This document shows, in pieces, positions 1-15,866 of a stretch of DNA of 64,000 bases (the stretch's first letter is position 1; every line of letters starts with the position of its first letter). This DNA is from Dimorphilus gyrociliatus (taxonomy: Eukaryota > Annelida > Polychaeta > Dinophilidae). The stretch is from assembly GCA_904063045.1 (NCBI GenBank), contig CAJFCJ010000002.1, forward strand, positions 1,116,001-1,180,000. The letters run 5' to 3'. A model generated the notes under the pieces. The model worked only from the letters and a program-made list of their open reading frames with translations. It ran no database searches and was not told where the DNA came from. The position numbers and the translations under genes are program-made.

Positions 1-4734
<4,734 letters not shown>

Positions 4735-4946
4735 ATATGTGACTGAATATATTCTGCAAAACACTTGCTTCGCATTCTTACAAAGATCATGTTGAGAGTA
4801 AACGTAAGCCACTTTCAAGTTGTATTTACTGCGAGGTCTCTAGACATAACATATATTTATATATAATTTAAATGAGATTATTTCATATCTATTTACTTAT
4901 AATAGATATAACTATTTTTCATGGATAAAATACATTGCGGCAGTTT

Positions 4947-7122
4947 TCAAGTGCTGTATTTAGCAACGTTGAGCGCCGTAGCTATTTTAAGTGCAGGACC
5001 CAACTTCAAGCCCATCCTTTCCACAAAATCTTCTTGCTTGGCAAGTAAGAAAGATTCGCCATCGATTTCTTCTTCTTTAAACTTCCTGCCGTATTCGTGG
5101 CAACCTGGCAAACTTCTCACAAACTCTGATACTTCGTCAATAGACCATTTTTCAATTTCGTCCGAATTAGCAATAGACGCGCATGACAAAACTTTTCGCT
5201 GATACTTAACCGACGTGACTATTGCCAAAGGTTCCGCTTTATGTATCGGCTTTCTGCCCCTCTTTCTAGAAGTTGTCGAAGTTTCTTTCTGAGCTGCTGC
5301 CAAAGGGCACCCCGAAACCTTATGATGGAATGGATACTTTCCTGTTACGTGACCCGAACTATCACAACCGGGCGTTGGACACTTTTTGCTCTCGTTAACT
5401 CTAGTCTCTGCAGTGTTCAACGACTTTAGACGATCAGGAACAAATTCTTTGCTCAAATTATTGAAATTATATGGACATCCGAAGACGCTGTGATGTGTTT
5501 GATGTGATGCTCCTTTAACGTGACCTACACCTGTGCAACCAGGGGTAGGACATCCAGACGTTTGAATATTAGGCAATTTGCTGTCCATGGGATCTAAAGG
5601 TGCCTGTAAACTATGGCCAGTTTTTGCACACCACCCACAAGGGTGTAAATCGGTGCTATCATCGTCAACCCAATTATCAAGATAATCGGGCCAACCATCA
5701 TAATGAATCAAAAGACGATTTGATTCGGTTTTCACAATCGTCGCAACGCGAATTAACGACGGATTTCTTACGTCAACCGCTTCTAGTTTCGTATCTGCTT
5801 CAAAGTTACTAATAGAGCGATTACGAAAAGCTCTACCGGGAATGCGTTTGCTGTTCGTATGTTCTAAATATTTCTCCCAAGTAAATGTCTTAATATTCGT
5901 CCAGCTTGGTGGTGGGGATAGAGCTTTCGCATTTGCTTGGCACCAACCCACTTGATGAACATACGGGGATGATAGGTCACACCAATAATCATAATCTTCT
6001 TCCCAACCATCAAAATGTATAAGCACCTTATCGGCAACAATGTCTGCTATAGTTGCCACACACGTAAGCACCGTATTCTTCTTATCAACAGCTTCTAGCT
6101 TCATCCCCACTTCAACGAACGGAGGAACAGCATTATAGTTTTGCGTGTTTGAAATTATGAATAGAGACTTCTGAGCTTGTTTACTATCAGGGATTTTTGA
6201 CCAATCGAAATCATTTTGATTGGGGGGTAATTGCAGCTTTTTTCCGTTTTTGCTGCACCAACCAGGGGGAAAGATAAATGTCGAATCAGCATTCACCCAA
6301 AAGTCATAGGCATTAGAATATCCTTCAAAATTTAGTCTCAATCTATATCCCTGAATTTGAACGATATTTAAAACGCAATAAAGAGAAGGATGTCTCGGGT
6401 CGATTCCTTCTAGCATTGTTTGAACTTTGAAGTGATTCTTCTTTGTGTGGTAGGGCTTGAGAAAGCAGGAGTTTGGAGCAGCCATACTACTAGTTTTTTC
6501 TAGATACGAGTTCCACGGAAAGAATTTCCCCTTCTGTCTCATGATTGCTGCAATGCGAGAGTTGCGTGAAAAGATAAACATCTTCTGTTAAGATGGTCTA
6601 CTTACGCTCTTGAGGTGATACGGTAGCTTCCTCCACTGTTCCGAGCTTCCGCCTCTTCTTATCAGGCGGTAGAGCTCCCTTCTCATGACTAATTAAAATG
6701 TAGTTAGAAGCGCTGACCGAATTGTTTCTCTAATAAGCGATTGTTATAGAAAACGAAGCGCGCATGCTAACTTTTTTTAAGCTTTTAAATACTAAGATAA
6801 ATATCATATATGGGCGATTCTCTTCTAGAAAGCAAAAAGTGCAGCATAATAAATACATACTTTGTCGTTTTAAGCTTTCCCTTTTCTCTTTTGGATTTGG
6901 AATCTTGAGAACCGCTTGATGATTCATCGATTTCCAAACAGCCGAGCTCATTATATCGAAACTGAAATTCGAATAAACGACTAAAAAAAACAAATAAAAA
7001 CTCTAAATGTTTATACAACTTTTAGTTCTGTTAACGGCAAGCTACCGACTTCCCCCTCCCACACTAAAGGGTCATCGTGTTCGTTAGTTTCTTCGTCCGT
7101 TCTTCCGTCGGACGAAGTATTA

Positions 7123-7154
<32 letters not shown>

Positions 7155-7580
7155 GTTCATGAGCGATTCTCGATCATTATTAAGAGTTCCGCCATCTTGC
7201 TTGTCTTTTTCGAGCTTTATGGAGATTTTAGGAACTACTTTCGATTCCGATTCACTGTCAAACGACGTAACCAGCTCAGGTGAGGCATCTTAAAAAATTA
7301 AGAATTTATCAATGTGAGTCTTGTCAAAAAAGACAGATCTAACGATCGTTTTATCGAAAGAACATTATTCTAAAAATAAAATTATTTCTAAACGATTATT
7401 ATTTTTTCTATAATTACCTGTCTGAGATGCTAATCCGGAAGGACTATTGTCGCATGGGGAGATGCAAACTTCGTCTGTTAATTAATAATAAAAAGTTACT
7501 TTATGATAGTCAATTGTTTATTTAGCAAAATTACCTTTTTGCGTCCCTTCGTTAACTTGTACCAACGTTTTTTCTTCCAT
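4947..7580 (-). CDS. L3MBTL: L3MBTL-type chromatin protein: three MBT repeats, C2HC fingers, SAM
   Basis: Polycomb-group-like protein that binds mono- and dimethyl-lysine on histones and compacts chromatin. Six exons (7535-7580, 7418-7474, 7017-7288, 6861-6961, 6606-6688, 4947-6547) encode 719 residues. Residues 1-190 are acidic and low-complexity, with an Asn run from an ATT repeat and a basic KKRRK patch. MBT1 is about 194-290, MBT2 297-390 and MBT3 401-500. In MBT2 the methyl-lysine cage pattern is kept (Asp341, Phe365, Trp368, Tyr372). Two C2HC Myt1-type fingers follow (CPTPGC at about 519 and 576); vertebrate L3MBTL1 normally has one. The SAM domain is about 654-718. The start ATG at 7578-7580 opens a short first exon facing PCMTD, so the two genes share a promoter region. 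Confidence 0.95.
7119..7156. repeat. (ATT)n trinucleotide repeat inside L3MBTL exon
   Basis: Near-perfect ATT/AAT repeat with one GTT interruption near each end. On the minus strand it encodes an asparagine run in the disordered N-terminal part of L3MBTL, so length changes would stay in frame. Confidence 0.9.
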
Positions 7581-8438
7581 AAAGCTTTAGTGGGAAGTAA
7601 TAATAAAATGTATTGTTACTAATATTGAAGTCAGTTAAATCCCTGAAACAATGTCAAATTTAACTCAAGTAGTTGAAAAGCTTTTCATTTGAGTTAATAG
7701 AACAGGATAAAAGTGAAGGGAGAAGAAGAATCAACAAAGAAGGAATCATATTTTACTAGAACAAAACTGAAACCGGAAGCGACCACAAGACGAACTCAGC
7801 TCTATATCCTACCGACGGAAAGTTATGCCGTAAATTTCTCACTAATTCGTCATTTTGATATAGTCAAAGTTCCGTAAAAGTTTGAAACAAACACAAAAGA
7901 GCAATTTGTACGTATAATAATACTACCTAACTTCTGTTCACAGCTTTTAGGAACAAAATTCTAACGTCAACGTCCTAACAGACGGCAGCCATTTTTCTCT
8001 ACTAGCCGAAAATGGGGAGTATTAAGAACAATTGGAACCAATGTAATATTAAAGAAAATTACAACTAGTAGCAATATTTCATAATTATTAATAAAAAGAT
8101 ATTAATAATTTTTTATCATGTATTTTTTTTACAAAACGGGGGGGAACATAAGCTTATACCTTTCGTGACGTCAGATAACATTGCGTTGCATTATGGGATC
8201 TCCTTCTGACTAGGGACTGGAAATTTTTTAATGATATACAAGTTGTTAATGCTAGTTTTAATTACTATTCGACTGCAAACGAAGTCTACAGCTATTTTAT
8301 CTTCTTTTCATTAAAAATTCGCCGATTGACACGATCAAGGAATCTGTAAATACACTTTTGTTATTGTCGCATGCAATATGTAAATTCTTTGGAATAATAA
8401 CAAAAACAAGGGAAATTTTTTTTTCTTTGTTTTAGGCA
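7581..8438. promoter_or_regulatory. Divergent promoter region L3MBTL / PCMTD
   Basis: 858-base gap between two outward-facing start codons. It holds an ETS-type site (ACCGGAAGC, 7772-7780) and a perfect palindromic CRE (TGACGTCA, 8166-8173). A splice acceptor (ttttag) lies 3-4 bases before the PCMTD ATG, so PCMTD probably has a separate 5' non-coding exon in this gap. Motif positions are read directly; promoter function is inferred. Confidence 0.6.
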
Positions 8439-9977
8439 ATGGGCGGAAATGTGAGCGCGGGGAAAAACAACGAAGAACTAATTCATAACCTCATAAAAGC
8501 AAATTATATAAAAGATCGTCTTGTAGAAAAGATCTTTTATTCTGTTGATCGTGGAGATTATTTTCAAGACGGACACAGAGAGCATGCTTATCGAGACACA
8601 GCATGGAAACTAGGCCACTTGCACATATCGGCACCATGTATTTATGCTGAAGTATTGGAACATCTTGACTTGCAACCAGGACACAGCTTCTTGAACATGG
8701 GTAGTGGGACAGGGTATTTAAGCACGTTGGTAGGTTTGATTATAGGTGCGACAGGGGTGAATCATGGTATTGAATACCATAGCGATGTTGTTGATTATGC
8801 CCGCGAAAGGCTTGAATGGTATAAACAGTATGGCCATGAATTTGATCGCTATGAGTTATGTGAACCTGAGTTTATAAATGGCAATTGTCTTCTATTATCT
8901 GAAACAAATAGAAGATATGACAGAATATACTGTGGAGCCTCTTGCAATCTCTCAAAGGAATCTTATATAAGAAACCTCTTGAAAGTTGGAGGCATTTTAA
9001 TTATGCCTCTAAATGACAATTTAGTTCGTATTGTACGAAAGTCAGAAAATGAATTTTCCAGAACAGATATACTACCCGTTTCGTTTGCGTCCCTTATACA
9101 ACCCGAAAATGATGAAACATGTGCTGAACTTGTCGAACTGCCCCCTTTTGAAACATATTCTCTCAAAGAAATTTGTCGATTTAAAATCAGACAATGCATT
9201 CGTAATAAGCTGAATGAAACAAGAGCCCAATTACAATTGGTAGAGTACGAAAAACCAGCTCAAAAACTACAACCGTACGATAGAATCGAAAGGGCGGTTT
9301 GGATTCGACAATCACAAAGCGATGAAGAAGATAACGGAGAAAATCATGTTTCTCTTCATGAATTTCTTCAGTCAATATCAGAAAATCGAATGGAAGAAGA
9401 GTACGTAAACAATCCTAATGCAGCAATGAGGGCTGAAGTAGAGGATGATGGCGAAAGCGACGATCAAGATCAGGACGTTGATAGTATATGTGGGAGCCAT
9501 TTAGGCATGCAAAATTCACCATCAAAGTTTGAAGATGATGGCGAAAGCGACGATCAAGATCGGGATGTTGGTAGTATGTGCGGAAGCCGTTTAGGCATGC
9601 AAAACTCATCACCAAAGCTTGAAGATGATATCGAATTGGATGATGATAATTCATTGTGCAGTGGCGCAATACCTATTGGAACCAAAAATAAAGAAACCGA
9701 AAGCTTGAATTTAGGTACAAGTAGCGGGACATCCGGAATAGGAACCTCAGTTGAAGAGAACGAATTGCTTCCAAGCGCCGAAGAGTCGTCGGACATGGAA
9801 CGAGAAGTTGATAAGGAATATTTAGACTACGTCAAACCAAGTGAAGAAGTTTGTGAAAATAAGAGAAGAAGAGTTCAAACAGCAAGCTATTCTTCTTATA
9901 CTAAGGCGATGAAGGAGCAAGTATCAACTCTCCCCCTGCCGCCTTTATTGCAGAATTATGTAGTGTTTTATCGTTAA
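8439..9977 (+). CDS. PCMTD: PCMTD: isoaspartate-methyltransferase-domain protein, probable CUL5 adaptor
   Basis: Single coding exon, 512 residues. Residues 1-240 match the PCMT-like domain of PCMTD1/2: MGGNVSAG start, SAM-binding motif LNMGSGTGYLSTLVG, GIEYHSDVV. In vertebrates PCMTD proteins bind SAM and act as substrate receptors of Cullin-5 ubiquitin ligases; repair activity on isoaspartate has not been established for them. The C-terminus LPLPPLLQNYVVFYR matches the PCMTD end that carries the ligase-binding motif. Between them is an acidic region with two 30-residue tandem repeats (9441-9530 and 9531-9620). The ATG sits just after a splice acceptor, supporting this start and a non-coding upstream exon. 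It converges on MYT1. Confidence 0.95.
   Translation: MGGNVSAGKNNEELIHNLIKANYIKDRLVEKIFYSVDRGDYFQDGHREHAYRDTAWKLGHLHISAPCIYAEVLEHLDLQPGHSFLNMGSGTGYLSTLVGLIIGATGVNHGIEYHSDVVDYARERLEWYKQYGHEFDRYELCEPEFINGNCLLLSETNRRYDRIYCGASCNLSKESYIRNLLKVGGILIMPLNDNLVRIVRKSENEFSRTDILPVSFASLIQPENDETCAELVELPPFETYSLKEICRFKIRQCIRNKLNETRAQLQLVEYEKPAQKLQPYDRIERAVWIRQSQSDEEDNGENHVSLHEFLQSISENRMEEEYVNNPNAAMRAEVEDDGESDDQDQDVDSICGSHLGMQNSPSKFEDDGESDDQDRDVGSMCGSRLGMQNSSPKLEDDIELDDDNSLCSGAIPIGTKNKETESLNLGTSSGTSGIGTSVEENELLPSAEESSDMEREVDKEYLDYVKPSEEVCENKRRRVQTASYSSYTKAMKEQVSTLPLPPLLQNYVVFYR
9441..9620 (+). repeat. Two 90-base tandem repeats within PCMTD
   Basis: Unit 1 (9441-9530) and unit 2 (9531-9620) encode closely matching 30-residue blocks that both begin EDDGESDDQD and contain LGMQNS. 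A third partial start (EDDIELDDD) follows. The units are in frame and acidic. Confidence 0.9.
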
Positions 9978-10342
9978 TTATCTAAACACAGACTGCAGCA
10001 TTTAAGGCCTTGATTTAGAGCCTTTTTATTCTCCTATTTTATTCTCCGCAATGTAAATTTAAGTGACCAAATACATGCATATATATTATATATACACATA
10101 TATATATACATAGTATATATATATATAGTATACAGTATATATATAGTATATATATATAGATATAAAATATATATGTAACAGAGTATATATTAATTGATAA
10201 AGTGTATTTATCAATTGTGCATCTTCTCCTGTATTGTTTTATGTATACATACGTGCGTGTTCTGATAAATACATAACGGAAACAACAGCAAAAACATGTA
10301 AAATATTGCCTACAATTACTTGACTTTCAAAACTGGGATTGT
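9978..10342. repeat. 3' gap between PCMTD and MYT1 with TA-rich simple repeat
   Basis: Convergent 3' UTR space. From about 10077 to 10185 it is nearly all TATA/TACA simple repeat. I see no gene in it. Confidence 0.8.
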
Positions 10343-13300
10343 TCAAACTTCTTGACTGTTGTCGAATTGAACGCCTGTCTGCGCAGATTCTAATGCAGTT
10401 CGCAAACATGTTCTAAGAGCCTTGTTTTGGGCGTCAATACATAAAATCTTAAGTCTGTCTAAGTAGGCTTCGAAAGGTTCATCTTCCTTCTGCAAAGCAT
10501 TTCCATCGCTCACGTTGGAGACAAGTGAATCCTTTATTGAGTTCAACTGATTCGTTGCAGCCTCAATTCGGCGTTCAAGAGTCACTTTTTCTTTTTCATT
10601 TTGTTCAATAATCTTTTCAAACTCTTCAATTTCATACGAAACACGTTGCATCTCCTCTTCCATATCAGCATTTGTTTCGCGTAATTTGCTAACCTCCTTT
10701 TGAAGAGATTGAACTTGATGATGTTCCTCTACTTCTGTTTAGAAAAATGGATTAGAAGCAAGATTACTAAATAACTATTGAGAAATCAAATAGACGTCAT
10801 CAAGATAAAGTTAACCTGCTAAAACTTTTAGGGGAACATTTTTTAGCTCTTCAGTGGGCATCGAGTATTTAAACATTCCATTCATTTCTCTATTTGCTAA
10901 TGCCGAAGATCTGTTAGCAATAGGGCATCCAGACGCACTTCGATGGCTTAAATATCTATTGAGATAACAGGCGCTTAGTAGATGGCGACCTCTGGTGCAT
11001 AAACTGGTATCAACTACAATACTTACTTTCCTGATGCATGGCCAGTTCCGTCACAACCCGGTACTGGGCATTTTAAGGGCTCTTGGGTCTCGCCATTATT
11101 GAGTTGATTTTTCCTCGGTTTATTTGCTCTTGGGCATCCGGATAAACTACGATGGGATGTATAATTTCCAGTAATGTGACCAGATCCGTCACATCCAGGT
11201 GTTGGGCATTTTACAACGTTTTCTTCTTCATCCTTCTTAATTAAAATTTCTTCCTTTTTCTCGCTGAAAGTGGAATTAACAGTATGTATAAATAAATCAT
11301 CTATGTAAAGGTTTGACTAAATGTTTGTAAATGTTTGTTTTTTTTTGTTTTTACTTGTTCATATCAACGACTTCAACGATTGGTTCCATTTTGACCTTCT
11401 TGGTTAAATCGACAGCTTGTTCTCCACCGTTAACCATTTTTTTAATTTGATGATGAGCTGGTTGCAGTAAAGTTTGATGTTGATTTGGACGACTATATTT
11501 ATCCAGTTCGCGGGCTAGATTAGATCGGGGTGTTGCAACTTGAACGGAAGTCAAATCAAGCTGCTTAGCAACAATCATAGGACGCAAAACTCTATCGCAC
11601 GTCAGTGAAGTTGATGACGGTGGGGAGGAGGACGATGACGATGCCGATGACGGCAGGGTTGTCGAGCTAACGTTAGTTAAAGAGGACGCTGCAAATTTAG
11701 TAGAGAATCTTATTCTGCAATGAAAACGTTTGGGAATTTTACAACAGTTCATGCAAGGACTTGAAACATATACTGAAAAAATTAAAGGAACCGTGACAAA
11801 AAATAAGAGAGAGACGACCATTGGTTTTTTGTTAACACCGATTTCAAACCTGTTGTCAGTTTCTTGCTAGCATGTTTGCCCATGGCAGCAATAGGACATC
11901 CACTAAGACTGCATAGCGATATTAGTAAAAGAAAAGTTAAATAAATTACTATGTTACTCATTAGTTATAAAGTTTCCGAGTAGTTAGTTAGTTATTAATT
12001 ATTAGGAACGGAATTGATTATTTGCATATATTTTGTTTGTTTTTGTGTCATCTTGTTTTATATACATTTCTGAATTATTACCAACCTCCTATGGGAATTT
12101 CTGTTACTATTCACATGCCCTCTTCCTGTGCAACCTGGAGTAGGACAGCGTACGATTTCTTGATGAGCCGCCAGAACTGCATCGAGTCAGTTTGTTAGTT
12201 TAATCGTGCAGAAGGAAAACGCTCAAACGTTAGAAAGCAAATGCAAAAATAGAAAGAGAAAAATAGAAATGAAGAGACTAGAAACGAATATAACGTATAA
12301 AGGAGAATGTGAAATGATAGAGATGATAAATAATAAATTTATAGATAAACTTTTTTTCATTTTAATTGAAATTTTGTTAAAGCATGCAAAGTATAGTTTA
12401 GTATTAGAATTATTAAGCTTTAAAGATTCTATATACTGTATATACTAATTAACACATTATATACAGTATATAAATCTTAATAAACAACGAATAAGACATT
12501 TTCAACTTACTTTCCGGAGACACTTTATCCTTGCACGGACAGCCGGATAGGCTACGGTGATGGGAATATAATCCAGTAACGTGTCCAGTTCCATCGCAAC
12601 CGGGAGTTGGGCATTTATTTTCTATAAAATGAAATCGAATTAGGAGGTTTAACTTTAAAGAAAGAAAGAAAGAAGGCGAAAAAAAGTTATAATTCGAGTT
12701 AAAGAATGAAAGTAATAATTATTTAAATTAATTAAATAAAGGAAATAAATTAAAAGAAAGTAAAATAAAAAGTTTACCTTTAGTTTTAGTTATAACTGCT
12801 GTTTCAGGAACCGTTATATCCTCTTCCTGCTTTCTTATTTTATTTTCATTACAAGAAGCCGGAGGACTATCCGACTTTCTTTTACGATCTTCCGCAATGT
12901 TAACTTCGCTCATGTCGTGATACCTTTGTAGTACACTGACAAATGAATAATTTCCCTTTTTCAATGTTATATTAAATAATAAATAACGTAAAAAATAACA
13001 TTGAGATTTACTGATCCACTTAATTAAATAAGTAAATAAACAAGTAAATAAGTAAATAATTAAATAAATAAATTGTCTACTTGAAGTAGAATGGATGAAG
13101 ATATGTCGGCGGAAAGTAAGGGTAAGTAAACATGATTTGAGTAGGAAATGTAAGAATCGACCCATAAATATATATATAGACGAGTCTTAATTAATTCAGA
13201 AACTTGCCGTCTAATCACCATCCACAGCCACGCCCTCGACATTGAGCCGCCACTTCAAACACATCCTATCTTCAAATTTTAGACAGTGCATTTTTCACTT

Positions 13301-13784
13301 TTTATGCGAGTCCGTATCTAGCTTAGCGAAACAGCGTTGTTTAAGGGCAAAAATTGTTTTTAATTAAATAAAGACTTTCTCAATTCTTCTCCTTGATTAA
13401 TTATATTATTATTAAATTAAAGGCGTTACTTTTCCTATAAACGTATAAATGAAGAACGACGTTTCTTAATAAAACCGTCTTGGATTTACCCCTCTAATAT
13501 ACCTTTCAGCATTATCTAATGTGCCCTTTTTTTCAAAGTGCACACTTTGTATAAAATTTTCTTTGTACGAAAAAGGTTTTTTTTATAAACAGAGAAGTGT
13601 TAGAACTAACGTTTTTTGATCAGCGGATGTCGAATCGCATTTTGGGCTTCCATTTACTTCGTCTTTTTCTAGCTTTATAATTTGAAGAGCAGACGAAGAA
13701 GTTATTAGGAATGAAATTAATAAAAAAAAAAAAAAGAAGGAAAAAAAAAAAAGTTAACTCACTTCATTCACATTTGTCAACATT
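10343..13784 (-). CDS. MYT1: MYT1/ST18-family C2HC zinc-finger transcription factor
   Basis: Neural zinc-finger factor. Exons: 13764-13784, 13611-13672, 12778-12935, 12511-12621, 12086-12176, 11850-11908, 11355-11772, 11027-11263, 10816-10955, 10343-10734; 562 residues in frame. Four C2HC fingers are visible: [48 protein letters not shown] and [14 protein letters not shown], each ending SxSGCP. Between fingers 2 and 3 lies a stretch containing [15 protein letters not shown] and LARELDKYS, as in the MYT1 central domain. The C-terminus is a coiled coil ([19 protein letters not shown] onwards), as in MYT1. Vertebrate family members have six or seven fingers, so this is a reduced set. The start at 13784 is just after a splice acceptor, so a non-coding 5' exon exists upstream. 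The acceptor of the 11355 exon could instead be at 11688, in the same frame. Confidence 0.93.
12936..13610 (-). other. Large MYT1 intron
   Basis: 675-base intron between the second and third MYT1 coding exons, long for this locus. AT-rich; no other gene recognised. Confidence 0.7.
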
Positions 13785-15866
13785 TTAGTACATCTGAAAG
13801 AAATAAAGAGAAAAATGATATGATAATTATAAGACAACGAGAGCAAAATTTTTCTCATCAATATGATTTCTGATTCAAACTGTAACCTTGCGTACTAAAG
13901 CCTTGAGGCAAAATGACCATTCTCATCTGTCACTTTGTGACATTTAAAGGAATCACGTTACAACTTTGTGTTGTGGTTATCACTATTATCTAAAACTCTC
14001 TCATCGATCCTATATCCTCTGGGGCTTCGTGTACTCGTAATGATTCGCACTTGATTCGACCGATAGCCAATTGAATAGCTTTAATGAGAAAAAATGATAT
14101 ACGCAGCGATGAGCAGAAAAAGGAATTTTCGAGCGTTAAAACATAAAAGTAAATGAGTAGATAATAAAGAAAGACGCCTGGAGCCATATTTAGTTTTAAA
14201 AGTCGCTTTTTCGTTCTTCTACACTAATAAGGTGAAGTGTTCTGTAATTTTGCATGACCTTGCGATATCTTTGGTAAACATCATGAAGAATAGAAATACG
14301 AATACATAGCAATTCCCAATTACAGCTAAAAGAGCAATTACGAGCAGAAGTAAGTCAGGCAAGCCTTTCAAGTAACATTCAAAAACCACAATACGCGTCT
14401 TATACAATCCTAATTTTTCTAAGCGTAATGTTCGTTCACTTCGATGAGCGGCGGATGAAAGGATAAAAAAAGATCAAAAACTACTCTTAAAAATCATAAT
14501 ACAAAGCCTCCTAAACGCTTTTCACTATTGCACGGGAAAGCACGCAAACCTAATATGGAGAATAATAAGGAAGTGATCGGAATGAAACGCGACGCGACTA
14601 ATTGCATCTGCTACAATTATCTACTGAACGTACTTACTTGATGTTTTAGAAAAGTGCTTCAGTAAGTTAGCCGATCGATTCCCAAAGACGCGTCATTGTT
14701 TCGTCAACTAATTGTTTTCTTTACAAAAAGAAACTGGGTGGAGTTCGAGGTATTCGAACATTGAAATAAAAAGGACTTTCACTAACATTTAAATGTCGTA
14801 TTTTTTGTATATTTAATTCAACGTAACGTAATGTTAATTAAAACCACACCCTTATAAATAGACTTTTTTTCCTTAATTCGGATGCCTTTTTTACAATCGT
14901 TCTGTTTTGACTACCACTGGCGACATCTATTGTTTATATGCTCAAATATTAATTCTTATCTCTTCGAGTGTCTTGGCTTTTTATCGGCTTTCAGGCGAAT
15001 GTCATAATAGCAACTTATTTTATATCAGTCTCATAATGTATAAAGTACAGTTTAAAGGTAGAAATCGACATAATTATAAATAATATTAATGTAACAAATT
15101 ACTCTATAAAAATCGTATAAATACTTAACTATTATATTAGTAATACGACGAAAGAACTTTCTTGAAAAACATTTCAAAATCTCGCGATAACTTCGTGAAG
15201 AAAACGCTTAATTTTATACTTTTAGAGATGCTGCACAAAAAATCAATAACTCGTGTTGCAGTGCGGCGTTCGACTGCAGAAATGTCTTCCATACAACTTT
15301 TCAAACAAACTTACCGGAGAGCCAAAATTCTCCCCAGTATTACACCATAAACAAATAAAAAATTATTCCTTCATAGAATATTCGATCGATCGCTTATACT
15401 GTAAAGTATTTAGTAAAAGTTTTACGATTGAACAAGCTCTGAAACTTTTTAGAGGTGTAGTTTGAACAGGTTTTGGACCAAACTTGATTAGATAGTTTGC
15501 GGATTGAGTCTTTAAAAGACCGAAATTGATAGATTGAAAAGTGAAAAGGAAGTTAGAAGGATTACATTGACAAACTTTGCTGCTAGTCGATATCTGAACA
15601 TGTAATGTATGCGTCATAATTACAACCGAATATTGTATCAGAGAGACATATATAAAGTAATCAAACACCAAAATAATGAAGTTAAGCATACTTACAAAAA
15701 GTTTTTGGTAGTTCGTAAACGATGGTCACGGGGAATGTTAGAAAAATTTACTTTTTAAGAGTTTACAACAAACAACGAAAAGCCTTTGATGCGCATGCGT
15801 CAAGTAGCCCACAATGCAATTTACGCCATTACCGTTACCCGCGTTTTTTCGAATTCACTCTTTTTG
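13785..15866. other. Upstream region of MYT1, probable 5' non-coding exon and promoter
   Basis: No coding gene recognised on either strand; the short frames here have no family features. An NRF1-like palindrome (GCGCATGCGT) lies at 15791-15800. On the minus strand a good donor (gtaagtat) lies near 15685-15692, about 100 bases downstream of it, so a MYT1 5' non-coding exon around 15693-15790 is plausible. Another minus-strand donor (gtaagtac) sits near 14631-14638. This is inference from motifs only. Confidence 0.4.

Noticed and set aside
15363-15689. 108-codon minus-strand frame between MYT1 and the transporter
   Set aside because: No recognisable domain; composition like the surrounding non-coding DNA.
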